Notes: generated from the letters alone by a model not told the origin. Positions 46,505 through 57,556 are shown, counted from the stretch's first letter. The stretch: 64,000 nt of DNA from Tiliqua scincoides (GCF_035046505.1 NC_089822.1:104044659-104108658); one strand, 5' to 3'. Translations and numbers: made by a program.

Positions 46505-46683
46505 GGGCCAATTCTATCCAACTTTCCAGCACTGATGCAGCCACAGTGCAGCCCCAAGGTAAGGAAATAAACATTCTTTTACCTTGAGGAGGCCTCTTTG
46601 AGTGTCTCGCCCACCCTCAGGATGCAGCACACACTGTGTTGGCACAGTTGCATCATCACTGGAAAGTTGAGTGGGATTGGGCC
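46505..46683. mobile_element. ~180-bp MITE, copy 8
   Basis: Ends gggccaattctatccaac and ttgagtgggattgggcc; centre gccccaaggtaaggaaata and cttttaccttgaggaggcc. Flanks TTA and TCA. Confidence 0.8.
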
Positions 46684-47567
46684 TCAATCACTTGGGAGGA
46701 AGCAGTTCATCCAAACCGTCCTACATGCACTACATGACGAGCGCCCCACCCTCGTGAGTAAGCAAAAAGGCTCAGTGAAAATACACAAAGAACTGTGCAT
46801 CTCCCACTGAAAATAGAATCCCCTAGCCTACTGAATAGCACTGATTTCTGGATCCTTCACTTTTATTGAAAGGGCACAAAGATGGAAGCATGTGCCGTAT
46901 TTGAGCTGTATTCTCAAATAAAAAAAAAAATACCGAGAACATGATGTGTGAACTTTCGCAACTTGCCTGCTGTCCTCCCTTGCCACAGAGGACAGAAATG
47001 TTCAGTTACCACAGATAGCTGAGAAAATCATCGCATTGTTAGTGGGTCTAAAACGAGATGGCGAATGCTAAATTTGCTTCTATATAGGTTAAGTATTTTG
47101 AATGGTTGTTCAGCCCAGTTGCTAGGAAACTTGCTGTTTGCACATCTCAGAAGTACAGCGAGCTCATACATGTGTGCTGCCTACTCACTGCAAGTTAAAT
47201 GAATTTTCATGGGACCTCCTACTGTTTTGTTATTCTTGAGGAAATGTGAAATTTAGATCATTTAAAGCTTACTTGCCTATTTTATTTTATTTACCTGATT
47301 TTGGTTTTTTTTTTTAACTACAAGCTGAGATTCTTACGAAGTAGAATTCTGTAGCTAGTACTGTATTTTGCAGCTTTTTGATAGTATTGCAGCCTATGCA
47401 ACATGCTGTATTTGATCAGTTAGCACTAGAGCTACTTAAAGGTATATGTTTCTTAAAGATGATGACTTTCAGGTTTGGCACAAATTGTCACAGGAACTGT
47501 CACTTTGGACCAAGCCAAAATGGGTGGGAGCAGCTGTTCCTTGTTTAATCTCCTAGGACAGGCATCT

Positions 47568-47855
47568 ATAAGAACATAAGAACAGCCCCACTGGATCAGG
47601 CCATAGGCCCATCTAGTCCAGATTCCTGTATCTCACAGCGGCCCACCAAATACCCCAGGGAGCACACCAGATAACAAGAGACCTCATCCTGGTGCCCTCC
47701 CTTGCATTGGTATTCTGACGTAGCCCATTTCTAAAACCAGGAGGTTGCATATACGCATCATGGCTTATACCCCGTAATGGATTTTTCCTCCAGAAACTCG
47801 TCCAATCCCCTTTTAAAGGCGTCTAGGCTAGACGCCAGCACCACATCCTGTCCAA
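47568..47855 (-). mobile_element. CR1 LINE 3' end fragment
   Basis: Reverse copy from agaacataagaacagcccc to gccagcaccacatcctgtcc, including the end of the coding region. Confidence 0.9.
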
Positions 47856-49032
47856 AGGGTCGCATCAAATATCTAGCACAGTGTCGAGGGCTGGAAAAAA
47901 AATTAAATATAAAATTTAAATAATACATTAGAGATGGAACTTAGATGAATGAATAAATGAATGGTCTCAAATGTCCAGGAATTCTCCAAGCACAAACACA
48001 ACCCAAGAAATAAAGCACACCCTTAAATGGACTCCCATTCCCCCACCTCACAAGCACAACTCTGGTTGTTTTTGGTCAACTGGGCCAGAGGCTCTCAGGG
48101 GATCAGAGGCTGGATAGAGGCTAGCCGTGGGCGGCATCTGGCCCCTGGGCCGGGGTTTGGAGACCCCTGTCCTAGGGTGCGAAGGGTTAGGAACTGCCCC
48201 TACTGGCCACACCACAAGTCAGCCACCCTACCAGCAGTACTCTTTTTAAGTCATGGAGTACTGGACTTAGGGCTGGGGGAGGTGTGGAGCTCACACATGC
48301 ACAGGGGCTCAAAAGCCTCTGGTCAGGGCTTGGCACACATCCTGTTGTCAGTTCTGGTTTGTGTAAGATGTTCAACATTATTAATCATTTCATCAAAAAG
48401 ATGAAGTGCTAGGAGCTATAGCAGACCATGCCAGAATGGCAGGGTTCCTCTTGATCAATGAATGGGTTGAAAGTAGCACATGCTGCAGACATTCCACCAG
48501 ACCGCAAATATATTTAATGCTGAACAGTTTCATTAGAGAAGTGGAAGGAAGATATGTGGGGAAATGAAGATATATATTATCTATTCTGCTGATATTTATG
48601 CTTCTCATGGCTCATCTGAATCTGCAGGTTTGCAGCACTTTTAGCAATATATCTTCCAGAAATCTTTTATTCAGGGACAAAGAAAGCATTTGCTTTCTGG
48701 CTTTGAAATTGTGCTCATTCGCATAAGATGCAGTACAAACACTTTTTGTTATCTGGACATTTGTTTGAAAATACATACTGTATATTCAACACTGACCCAA
48801 GAAAGGCTAAAGCTAAGCCTTGGGGTACAGCATTACTCATGAGCTCCAGTGTGTAATGGCTCCCAGTTCCCAGTGAAATAGCAGTCAGGATGCGTGCGGA
48901 TTCTGTGTTGGGCCTCTGCAAAGATTCCAGGTCCTCTGCCCAATACTGAGCAAGCCAGCCCAAGTGAAGTCTCTCTAGAGACACTTTCACTTCAACCCTA
49001 CTGGGAGAGGTCATCCGGGGGTTGGAGTGGGG

Positions 49033-50125
49033 TGTCATCAATATGCTGATGACACCCAGCTCTATCCTCCAGACTCCAGGGTGGCGGTTGAGGGCCTGGA
49101 GCGCTGTCTGGAAGCAGTGAAGATCTGGATGGGGGCTAATAAGCTGAAATTAAATCTGATAAGACAGAGGCTCTCCTGGTTCAGAAATCCTCAATGCTGG
49201 TACTGGACTTTCAGCTTGCTCTGAATGGGTTTGCACTCCCTCTGAAGGAGCAGGTCCGCAGCTTGGGGGTCCACCTGGATTCGCAGCTGCTCCTGGATTC
49301 CCAGATGGCGGCTGTGGCTAGGGGGGCCTTTCGCTCAGCTTCGGCTGGTGCGCCTGCTGCAGCCATACTTGGATCATGCAGACCTGGCCATGGTGATCCA
49401 TGCTACAGTGACATCGAGGTTAGATTATTGTAACGCGCTTTATGTGGGGCTGCCCCTGAAGATGGTTCGGAAACTGCAATTAGTGCAGAATGCGGCGGCC
49501 TGTGTGGTCACTGGAGGTAGGCGGTTTGACTCTGTCAGCCCGCTTCTCCAGGGGCTGCATTGGCTGCCCATTCGTTTCCGGGCCCAATTCAAGGTGCTGG
49601 TTTTGACCTTTAAAGCCCTATACTGCTCTGGGCCAGGGTATCTTAGAGATGGCCTACTTCCATACAATCTGGCTCGTCCTCTTAGGTCATCAGAGAAGGC
49701 CTTTTTACAAGTGCCGCTGCCTAGGGAGGTACGTGGGGCGGCGCCAAGATATAGGGCCTTCTCAGTAGTGGCACCAACGTTATGGAATTCCCTTCCCCTT
49801 GACTTGAGAATGGCTCCCTCTCTTGAGACTTTTCGGCGAGGCCTGAAGACCTTTTTGTTTAAACAAGCCTTCTGAGTTCATGGCCTTTTAAACATCTTTT
49901 CTATATCTTTTAGTATTTTTACAGGCCTGATTCCTCTATGATTTGCTGCGTTTTGCTCTTTTTATCTGACTTTTTCTGACTACTGTTTTTATGGTATCTG
50001 TTAATGTGTTTTAATACATTTTTATTCGCTGTTAAATTATGTTTTTTAATCTGTTTTTAACATGTTGTAAGCCGCCCTGGGTCCCTTTCGAGGAGAAGGG
50101 CGGGATATAAACAAAGTTGTTTATT
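49033..50125 (+). mobile_element. L2-clade LINE, 3' part with broken reverse transcriptase frame
   Basis: Starts at the catalytic motif YADDTQLY (in GCHQYADDTQLYPPDS), then LGVHLDSQLLLDSQM. After a frame change (frames overlap near 49348-49433) it continues as VTSRLDYCNALYVGLPLK, RKLQLVQNAAACVVTGG, LHWLPIRFRAQFKVLVLTFK, FSVVAPTLWNSLPLDLR and FRRGLKTFLFKQAF to a stop at about 49875. These are L2 hallmarks. The 3' UTR ends gccgccctgggtcccttt, cgaggagaagggcgggat, ataaac and a TTA/TTG/CTG microsatellite. At least one frameshift; 5'-truncated. Confidence 0.92.
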
Positions 50126-50138
50126 ATTATTGTTGTTG

Positions 50139-50182
<44 letters not shown>
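50126..50182 (+). repeat. Compound TTA/TTG/CTG trinucleotide microsatellite
   Basis: (TTA)n grading into (TTG)n and about twelve CTG units, directly at the 3' end of the L2 copy. Confidence 0.9.
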
Positions 50183-50185
<3 letters not shown>

Positions 50186-50189
50186 GGTG

Positions 50190-50345
50190 CTGTTTTTCAG
50201 TTCCACAACATGCTTTTTTGTGATAGCACCTGGAATTGCACATAGCATCTGAACTGCAGCGAAACCATAAAGACATGATGCTAATGGTCTTCTTGTTTTC
50301 AATACCTTTCCTAAAGCTAAGCAAGATCAGCTTGGCTTTTGCCCT
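50190..50345 (-). mobile_element. CR1 LINE fragment (internal coding part)
   Basis: The - strand reads AKA...SFRKGIENKKTISIMSLWF, comparable with KKANSMLGIIRKGIENKTASIIMPLY of the CR1 at 33400. Diverged and short; probably another CR1 subfamily. Confidence 0.55.
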
Positions 50346-50584
50346 GGATGGGTGACCTGATGCTGCTGGCAAGAGTGGAGGAATGTGGAGGTAGGTGGGA
50401 TGTGGGTGAATCAGCTGGCAAGAATGACATTTTGAGAACCAGCCTGGAATGTGATTTGCAGCTACATGTGGAAGCTTGGAAGGCACAAGAACTATATAGC
50501 CAGGATGACAACTGCAGAATGAAGGGAAACACCTGGAGAAATGGAGGGTTCTATGAGTTCTGACGTAGAATGAAATTTGTCAAA

Positions 50585-50692
50585 ACCTCATTTCAAAAAT
50601 GGGGTTTACAGTCAGCCTGTCTCTGTAAACCAACTTGAGTCTATGAGAAAGGCGATATATAAATACTATAATAAATAAATAAAACTATATAA
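50585..50692 (+). mobile_element. L2-type SINE tail fragment
   Basis: ctgtctctgtaaaccaactt, gagtctatgagaaaggcgat, atataaatactataataaat: L2-related tail with AT-rich end. Confidence 0.6.
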
Positions 50693-52130
50693 TGGATTTT
50701 GCTTTTTTAAAAAAATCTGCTGCGCAGTTGAGACAACACTTTTATGGATTTCTCCAGCACAACTGCAACACTTCTTCCTTGTGACCAATGCTGAACCCAT
50801 TGGTGTCTATGGCTGAAATTTTGTACCAGCTTTCCTTGGGGTAAGTATCATTGAATACAGTGGAACTTATATGTGAATTTTTTTCTCCATTCCAGCAGTT
50901 TTATGCGGAATTAAGCACTTCAGCTCTCCCATCCTGCTTGGAGGGATCTAAGATTAGGATGTACTTTATGTGGTGCACTCCCCCCCCCATAGTATTGTGA
51001 TATCTTGAAATGGCTGTCGCGTCCTACACGTTCACGACTGTTCTATCCCACTCCCATTTGGATGACCTGGACCTGATGACCTCCTACATCATTGTCCTGA
51101 AGCAGATGCTCCTCACTCCTGGCAGAGAGTTGAAAAGCTGCTCTGCAACCTTGATAGGCTAGCAGCCGTTTTTTGTTTTGATTCAAATGGAGCCCATTTC
51201 TTTTGTACACATGTGGTTTTCCCCAAAATGTTCCTCAGTGCTTTCCAAATCAAAGACATTCTTCTCAGCCTCTCATCATCTCATCCACACCTTTAAAATT
51301 CTCACTTCTCTAGTTGGCCCCGTGTATGGAGCAGGTAACTTCTCAAAAAGCTCCTTTTGGAGCAGTGATGTGTTCCAAGGTCACACATTTCCCATGCTTT
51401 TCTAGCTATCTGTATGGCATGCGATATTCTCTTCACATCACAAGTCATTGATGATGTTCAGACAGACGATAAGGTCCTTCAGTTTGCACCCTTGTCTTAA
51501 AGACAGAAGGGCCTTATAGGAGACATCACAGGAAACATTTTGGGTTGGTTGCCCAATGTGGTTACTGCTCCTATAACAGTTGTTCCTCTGCAAAAAGTTT
51601 TTATATTTCATATGATCACTTCAATTCAAATACAGCACTGGCAGTTTAGCATGAATTAAGAGCAAGAAGCTTTTATCAAACTTTCTTCAGGAGCTGTCCA
51701 TATCAGTCAACCATACACCTGCCTGGATATTTTTCAACATCTCACCATCTGGCCTTGCGATGATAGACTTAATGCTCAGCATAGCCCTGACATTGATGGC
51801 TTAATGTTTCAGAAATGTTGTGAAAAATATGATTTTGTACAAGAAGCTGTATTGGACCTAATTCACATACGGCAATCTGGGCTGCATCCATTAGCCCTGT
51901 TAACAGCTGATCACCATGTAGATCAACTGTTTGGATAGAAATCTGGCCCCTTTTTTTTCTTTCATATGACTGATCTGTGCAACTCCAGCAGCTAGGAAAG
52001 AGAGGATTCCACTATGTGGCATCTTTTGGGCTCCTTCCCTTCAAATGTGAATTTGGCTCCTCCCCCCCATTTTTTTTTGGCTCCCAAGCCCCCTTTTTCA
52101 TCCTGGACACAGGTACCCCCTCTCAGAGGC
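50693..52130. other. Intergenic, unassigned
   Basis: Interrupted frames on both strands at about 51010-51920 have no domain I can identify. A worn palindromic MITE may lie at 50815-50875 (accagctttccttggggtaa, gaatacagtggaacttat). Confidence 0.4.
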
Positions 52131-52134
52131 CCTT

Positions 52135-52293
52135 CCATCAGTTTTCTGAAAATTGAGAAAGCATACCATGTTGCTGGTTGGGGGGCATCTAAAATAGCTC
52201 TACTAATAAATTACCCTCCCCCAAACTCCTGGGGTGCACCTACAGACCACTTGCAGCACACTAATATGCTGCAGTACCGTGGCTGAAAATCGC
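52135..52293. mobile_element. hAT-like MITE fragment (gcacaccatg family)
   Basis: gagaaagcataccatgttgc, ctctactaataaattaccct, caaactcctggggtgcac and right end gtggctgaaaatcgctg. Confidence 0.6.
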
Positions 52294-52375
52294 TGAGTTA
52301 GTGTCACTCTGGAGTTGCTTCCCCACAAATCTTTTCACTTACTAAGCCCTCTCTCCAGAGAATGTGAGTTACTAT

Positions 52376-52554
52376 GGGCTCAGTCCTATCCGATTTTTCA
52401 GTGCCAGTGCAACCATGCCACTGAGGTATGCGCTGAATCCTGTGGTGGGGAGGCAGACAAAGAGGCCTCCTCAAGGTAAGGGAACATCTGTTCTTTCACC
52501 TTGGGGCTGCATTGCGACTGTCCTGGCACTGGAAAATTGGATAGGAATGGGCCC
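52376..52554. mobile_element. ~180-bp MITE, copy 9
   Basis: Ends gggctcagtcctatccgat and ttggataggaatgggccc. Flanked by TAT at 52373-52375 and 52555-52557. Centre gaatcctgtggtggggagg and cctcctcaaggtaaggg. Confidence 0.88.
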
Positions 52555-54138
52555 TATATCTTTCGTTCCCTCAACGTTCTGTAAGGTCCTGGCGGTTCAT
52601 AGGAACCTTTTTTTTTTGGGGGGGGGGGGGGATTAATTTTCTTTTAATTTACAAACTTGTATGCTTTTAGCAAACTGGTAGCATATTCTAAACAAATACA
52701 GGTTGAGTCTCATTATTTGCAAGGGTTCCTTTCCAAGAACTTGGATGGCAAAAAAACTATATTTTTTTAGCAAATCAATTTAAAAGACAAAGCCTCTTTC
52801 CTCCTGTGATTTAAAAACAGCCTTGCTGACCTTTGTAATGCACACAGAGGCTATCAGTCTCTCCAGGAGCTTAGGCTTCACCAGGAGGCAGCAATCTCTC
52901 CCTTCACTAGGAGCCCCAGTGAGGGAGAAAGAATGGAGAAGGTGATAATCGCTGCCATTTAGCCTTCGTTCAGGTGCTGGGGGGGGGGAAAGGAGGAGTT
53001 AAGCCTGCAGAGAGAATGATTGCTGGATTGTCAGCCAGCTGCCCTTTCTTACATTAAGGAGGCTATTGTTAAACAACTGTTTTCCTTTAATTTAAAGGAC
53101 CCTTCTCATCACATTGAGATAGAAAAATCTATGGATAATTAGGTTATACCTGTAATCATATGACTGTGTGTCTGCAACAGTAAAGAGTAGTTTTTAAAAC
53201 TCTGATTTTAAAGGGGTGCATTTTTCCCCTTCTCCAGGGATCAGCACATTCCTTCTCATTTGCAGGGGCCATTCGTGTTGAGAATATGTATAAAAAAATC
53301 CATGTATAACAAGGCTGGACCTATATTTCAATCTTGAGAATAGTGTAGCAATAGGAATCAAAATAACTTGAGCTCAATTAGTGAAAAAGTTAAACAGGCC
53401 TTCTATATTTTTGTCACATTGCTCATCTCAAAGAATTAAAGATGCAGTTTTAAGAGCAGCTGATGGTTAACAGATAAGAAATATTAAAGTTGAGAGAATA
53501 ACAATATATAAAAATATAAAAATTGAGAGTTGGAATTTCTAACTCAATAGGCAATATAACTTATGCTAAAACAAGCATTCCATTTAAATGAAACATGTTT
53601 ATTGGAAATGACTGATGTTGAGTTTCAGCAGTTGAAGAATACAACAATTATTTTTGACAGTCTAGGAAAAGAGACATTATGAGGACATCTGAGAAAGGAA
53701 GTAAGTTCTACCATGGGTGTATTCCCAATCCTTATTTTCCACTTGGAGCAACAATTATGGTTGAAGCCAAGCTATTAACACATCATGTTACAGGGATTAA
53801 TTCCCCCAGTAATAGAAAATTTCAAGATAATGTAGAAAAGAAATGCTGATGTTTTATTTATTCAGGAAACAAATTAAACAAGGAGAAGGGAAATGTTTGC
53901 AAATGCCCAATCTGGGAACATTGTGAAAACGGGGTTGTCATTTATTTAGAGAAGTATTTGTTTTGTGTCCTAAATGTGAATATAAGTAAAAACTGAAAAG
54001 AAAAAAAATGAAGTGGGACATTAATTAGTAATCTTTTGTTAGCTGCAAGGGTGTTAGCTTTCCTCCATCTAGAAGCAAACAAAATATCAGAGTGTTTAAA
54101 TAGAATATTATCTGTGAATAAATTAGAATATCTAAACA
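52555..54138. other. Intergenic, unassigned
   Basis: AT-rich sequence with a T9/G14 homopolymer pair at about 52610-52632. Nothing coding or clearly repeat-derived is recognised. Confidence 0.5.
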
Positions 54139-54139
54139 A

Positions 54140-54592
54140 TGGGCAGCCCAATCCAAAGTTTGTTGGTGCAGTGGAGCCACATGGCCTATGCTGCATCCAA
54201 TGCAACTTAGGAAGCAGTTGGAGGTCTCCTTGGGGATAAGGCAATATATTTCCCCGAGTAACGGCCCAGCCATCCTTATGGGGCTTCTCAGATCTGAGCC
54301 AGCTATATCGTGGTGCCAATTCAGGAAGCCCCATGGCATTCAGGGGCCCTGCCTGACCCTTGGAAGAGGGTTTGGATGTGGTAGGAACCTCCGATTCTGC
54401 ACCCTCCCAGGCCCAATCCTCCCCTTGTTCCACTCTTCCCCGACCAGAAATTCCCTCTCCCCAGCACCAAAACACCCACTGCCAGCTCACAAATAGCTGA
54501 AAACATGCCTTATGACACATTTGCATACACTCTGAGCAGGAACGGGATCAGCTTCGCTGGTTCAATGCTCAGTTAGGATTGTGCTGTAAGCT
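54140..54592. mobile_element. Longer MITE with related ends (gcagcccaatcc)
   Basis: Left end gggcagcccaatccaaag and right end gttaggattgtgctgtaa resemble the ends of the 90- and 180-bp MITEs. Internal ctgcatccaatgcaacttag, gaggtctccttggggataag and ccttatggggcttctcagat parallel 55481-55695. Open frames inside look incidental. Confidence 0.55.
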
Positions 54593-54639
54593 AAAACAGC
54601 AAAACCCCCACAATTATTACTTAAAATGGGGTCCTTGGT

Positions 54640-55130
54640 TATTGGCATCCTTCAGTCTCGGAAGACTATGGTATCGTGCTCTGAATGGTGGTTCCGGAAC
54701 AGAGTGTCCTCTCCAGTGTGTGAAGCCTGGGTAAAGTAGACAGGGAGGACAGACAGTTACCCATGCTGCAAATCCCCCCTCCCCATGTTGCTGAAATGGT
54801 CCAATGGAAAGGCAGAAGCCAATACAGTTGGTTCCAGCGGCGTCTCAGGAGTTGCCAGAATGTGACTGTGTTCAGCCATGAACTGCCTCAGGGACTCCGG
54901 CTCCGGATTTTGCCTCGAGGTTGACTCCTGAAGCCTTTTCCATAACTGGATGTAGCCACAAGGCAGTGGAGGTTTAGGATCAGAGTTTTCCTTCTCTCAG
55001 ATGAGCTGCCTACCCAGGCTGACAAGTCCCATCTACCTGGTGGCTCTTTAGTCGCCTCTTACGACAAGTACAGCCAAACTGAGGGCCTATTCATATCCCC
55101 AGCCCCCAGGGGAGGGGATAAGACCCCCCA
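54640..55130 (-). mobile_element. Compact RTE-derived non-autonomous element with 12-bp target duplication
   Basis: 491 bp flanked by ggggtccttggt on both sides (54628-54639, 55131-55142). Read on the - strand it begins ggggggtcttatcccctcc, then acttgtcgtaagaggcgact (a phrase I recall from RTE 5' regions), and ends with cggaaccaccattcagagca, cgataccatagtcttccgag and actgaaggatgccaataa. The last ~75 bp match the 3' end of the RTE LINE at 37540-37645. The reverse transcriptase region is absent. It looks like a complete internally deleted or SINE-like derivative. Confidence 0.82.
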
Positions 55131-55480
55131 GGGGTCCTTGGTATAATAATTGATTTATCATAAGTTGAGCAATTTAGAATTTATTTGATACAGTGATTTA
55201 ACCATTTACTTCTCTTTGTTATGTAAATATGTTCAGTGGGTTGATGTGATTATGTATTGTATGTAAGTGTCTATTTTTTTATTTAATTTGATCTGACAGT
55301 CTCCCCCTAATAATAAATCAGCCTTAAACATTTCCAAATTCTCATCAAAAATAGATTACAACTTCCTTGTCCTTAATATGAACCATGTATGCAAATTCAA
55401 ACATGTTTTCCGGAAAGTTGACCTTTCAGTGTAACATGCTGTATCTTTCATTAGTCATGATTCAGTTAGACATGACTGAC

Positions 55481-55695
55481 AGCCCAATCCTTAGCTTCCC
55501 AGTGCCCACAGGAGCAGGAACACCAAAGAAGGCAGAGGTCTCCTTGGGGAAAGGGGAGTCTTGTTCTGTCCCCTGGGGAAAGCCCCAATCCCAGCAATGG
55601 GGCTTCTTAAATGCATGCTGGCTAGTTTGCCAACGCAGACCTGAGAGACTCTGTATCAGGCCTACCAGCCTGACACAGAATTCAGGATACAATGT
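55481..55695. mobile_element. MITE-like repeat with cagcccaatcc end
   Basis: tgacagcccaatccttagc, gaggtctccttggggaaagg and aatggggcttcttaaatgc parallel 54140-54592; the right end is worn. Confidence 0.5.
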
Positions 55696-55794
55696 AGTAG
55701 ACTTTGGAAAACATCAAAATCTATGAAAAAATAAAACCGTTTTTACCCACCTCTACCATTGATTATCAATGCATTTTAAACATACTTTAAATTT

Positions 55795-56003
55795 TTCTAC
55801 AGCCCTTCCTCCAGGGAACTCTGGTGGGGTCCATAGTTCCTTCCCTCTTTTTGTCCTCACAAAAACCCTGTGAGGTAGGGGAGGCTGAGAGATAGTGACT
55901 GCCCCCAGGTCACCCAGGAAGCTTCATGGCTGAGGGGGATTTGAACCTCAGTCTTCCAGGTTAAGTCCAATTCCAGTATCACTACACTACCGTGGCTCTC
56001 ATA
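55795..56003 (-). mobile_element. tRNA-derived CORE/MIR-type SINE, copy 1
   Basis: On the - strand: gagagccacggtagtgtag (A-box region), gaggttcaaatccccctca (B box), gtgacctgggggcagtcac, ctcacagggtttttgtgagg, and an L2-like tail ggaggaagggctgtagaaa. Confidence 0.8.
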
Positions 56004-56685
56004 ACATCATCATAAAGCAATGATGCCATTTATGAAGATAATTTTCTAGCCCTATCGAAGCCAATATGATACCAGGAAGATGTCTTGCTGGATACTTTCT
56101 AGGAGACTGGAGTGCAATTTGGGCTGCATTTGCCCTCTACACTGCTGGATGTCAATGAAATGGCATCTGTCGCACTGTGGAAAGCCTAAGGAAGGGAAGG
56201 AATTTAGTTCCGCCTTTATCTTTTGAGAAACATCTAAGTTTGGAGGCTTCCTATTCCTTTTTGCAACTCATAGGTTACTGCTGGGTTGTGACCATTTTTG
56301 TGTCTCTGTCAGGCCTTAAAGTGCTTTTCCATGCTTCTGTTGCTTCGAGATTAGATTAGTCCAATTCCCTCAGCTGCCTTGCCTGATAAGGCATTGTCCA
56401 ACAGGCACAGAGAGCAGACGCCGAGGCCCTTTGTTATATTGAAGGTGATTTTAACACATTTTCACCTGCTCAGACATTCTTGCATTGCCTGCCAGTTAGG
56501 CTTTGGAAATGGCTCTGTTATTTGTACATGCTTTTTGGAAGCGTGTGTGCGTGTGTTGTTTTAAAAACGACCTCTTAACTTTTTGTGCGTCTAAGTCAAC
56601 GTGAACTAGCGCAGCACATCATTCCATGACTCCAGCAGTGATGGTGTTAAATTTCAGAAAGTGGAGAGAGGTCTTACCTACAAAT

Positions 56686-56911
56686 TTATTTTTCACATTT
56701 TCATACTGCCGTTCCTCCAAGAAACTTGGGATGGTGTATCATGGCTGCTTCCCTCTTTCCGTCCTCCCCACAACCCTGCGAGGTAGGTGAGGCTGAGAGA
56801 GGGTTACTGGCCCCAGGTCTCCCAAGAAGCTTCATGGTGGAGTGGGGATTTGAACCTGGATCTTCCAGGTCTAAGTGCAACACCAGAACCACTACTCCAT
56901 CCTGGCTCTTG
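56686..56911 (-). mobile_element. tRNA-derived CORE/MIR-type SINE, copy 2
   Basis: Same family and orientation as 55795-56003: agagccaggatggagtagtg, caggttcaaatccccactcc, ctctctcagcctcacctacc, tcgcagggttgtggggagga, tail ggaggaacggcagtatgaaa. Confidence 0.82.
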
Positions 56912-57164
56912 GAGTCTTCCTCAAGACCATTCCAAATGGGTCCTGAATTGCTCCAAAATTCAGGCTAATTCAGAGTGGGTATGATGGTACCATCCATCAC
57001 CCCCTTCTTTGTTCCACTGCTGATTTTGAATGTGGCTGGGGAATTGGTGGGAAGTGGCCACAAAAGCCTTGTGATTATGGTATGTGCAATTGAATCTATT
57101 TGACAAAAACCTCTTTCAGGGTGGCATCAGAAATGAGGCCATTCCCCGCTCTCCACATGGAAGT

Positions 57165-57232
57165 GTGTGTATGTATGTATGTATGTATGTATGTATGTAT
57201 GTATGTATGTATGTATGCACACACACACACAC
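57165..57232 (+). repeat. (GTAT)n then (CA)n microsatellite
   Basis: About twelve tetranucleotide units followed by a short CA run, at the tail end of the reverse SINE at 57232-57556. Confidence 0.9.
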
Positions 57233-57556
57233 CCCGGTATTTCTATACCGCCTTTCTTGGTCCTCAGATTTCTCCTCGGACTTTATTCAAGGCGGTTTAC
57301 ATAGGCAGGCTAATTTAAATCCCGGTAGGGATATTTACAATTGAAAGAAGGCTCTATCTTTCAAGAGCTACAACAATTCAGATGTTTCCTTCTGATCTGG
57401 CCTCCATCCTCCCACGCTCAGAGCAGATGGAATAACTAGCTCAGCTTGTCAGCTGCTTCAAGGTCACACGGTGCCGGTGGCCTCGAACTGGTGACCTTTG
57501 GATGTTATCTTCAGGCAAATGGAGGCTCAACCCTCTAGACCAGACCTCCTGCCTGT
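57232..57556 (-). mobile_element. tRNA-derived SINE with L2-type tail, second copy
   Basis: Inverse of 13006-13385: ccggtatttctataccgcc, ttcaaggcggtttacatagg, ctttcaagagctacaacaat, ggtgccggtggcctcgaac (B-box side), caaccctctagaccagacct (A-box side). Confidence 0.85.

Larger units (their letters stand above)
46031..49030. other. Intergenic after DUSP12, mostly unassigned
   Basis: Apart from the MITE at 46505 and CR1 at 47568, no gene is recognised. An isolated hAT-like end, ccggggtttggagacccctg, lies at 48152-48172. The stretch 48715-49030 has no identifiable content. Confidence 0.5.

Noticed and set aside
48152-48172. ccggggtttggagacccctg as a full hAT element
   Set aside because: Only one terminal piece is visible; no partner end or target duplication.
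50300-50350. Apparent 5S rRNA head (aagctaagcaagatcag...ctggatgggtgacc)
   Set aside because: The same bases align in frame with the CR1 coding region (KKANSMLGIIRKGIENK) on the reverse strand and continue as CR1 to the left. The 5S likeness is probably coincidence.
50057-50486. Poly-Gln frame on the - strand
   Set aside because: The Gln run is the translated CTG microsatellite at the L2 tail, joined to a CR1 scrap; not a gene.
53942-54526. 194-residue open frame on the - strand
   Set aside because: It runs through a MITE-like repeat and flanking AT-rich sequence; no domain or splice context.
57084-57344. Open frame with repeated MYVCMYVC
   Set aside because: It is the translation of the (GTAT)n microsatellite.
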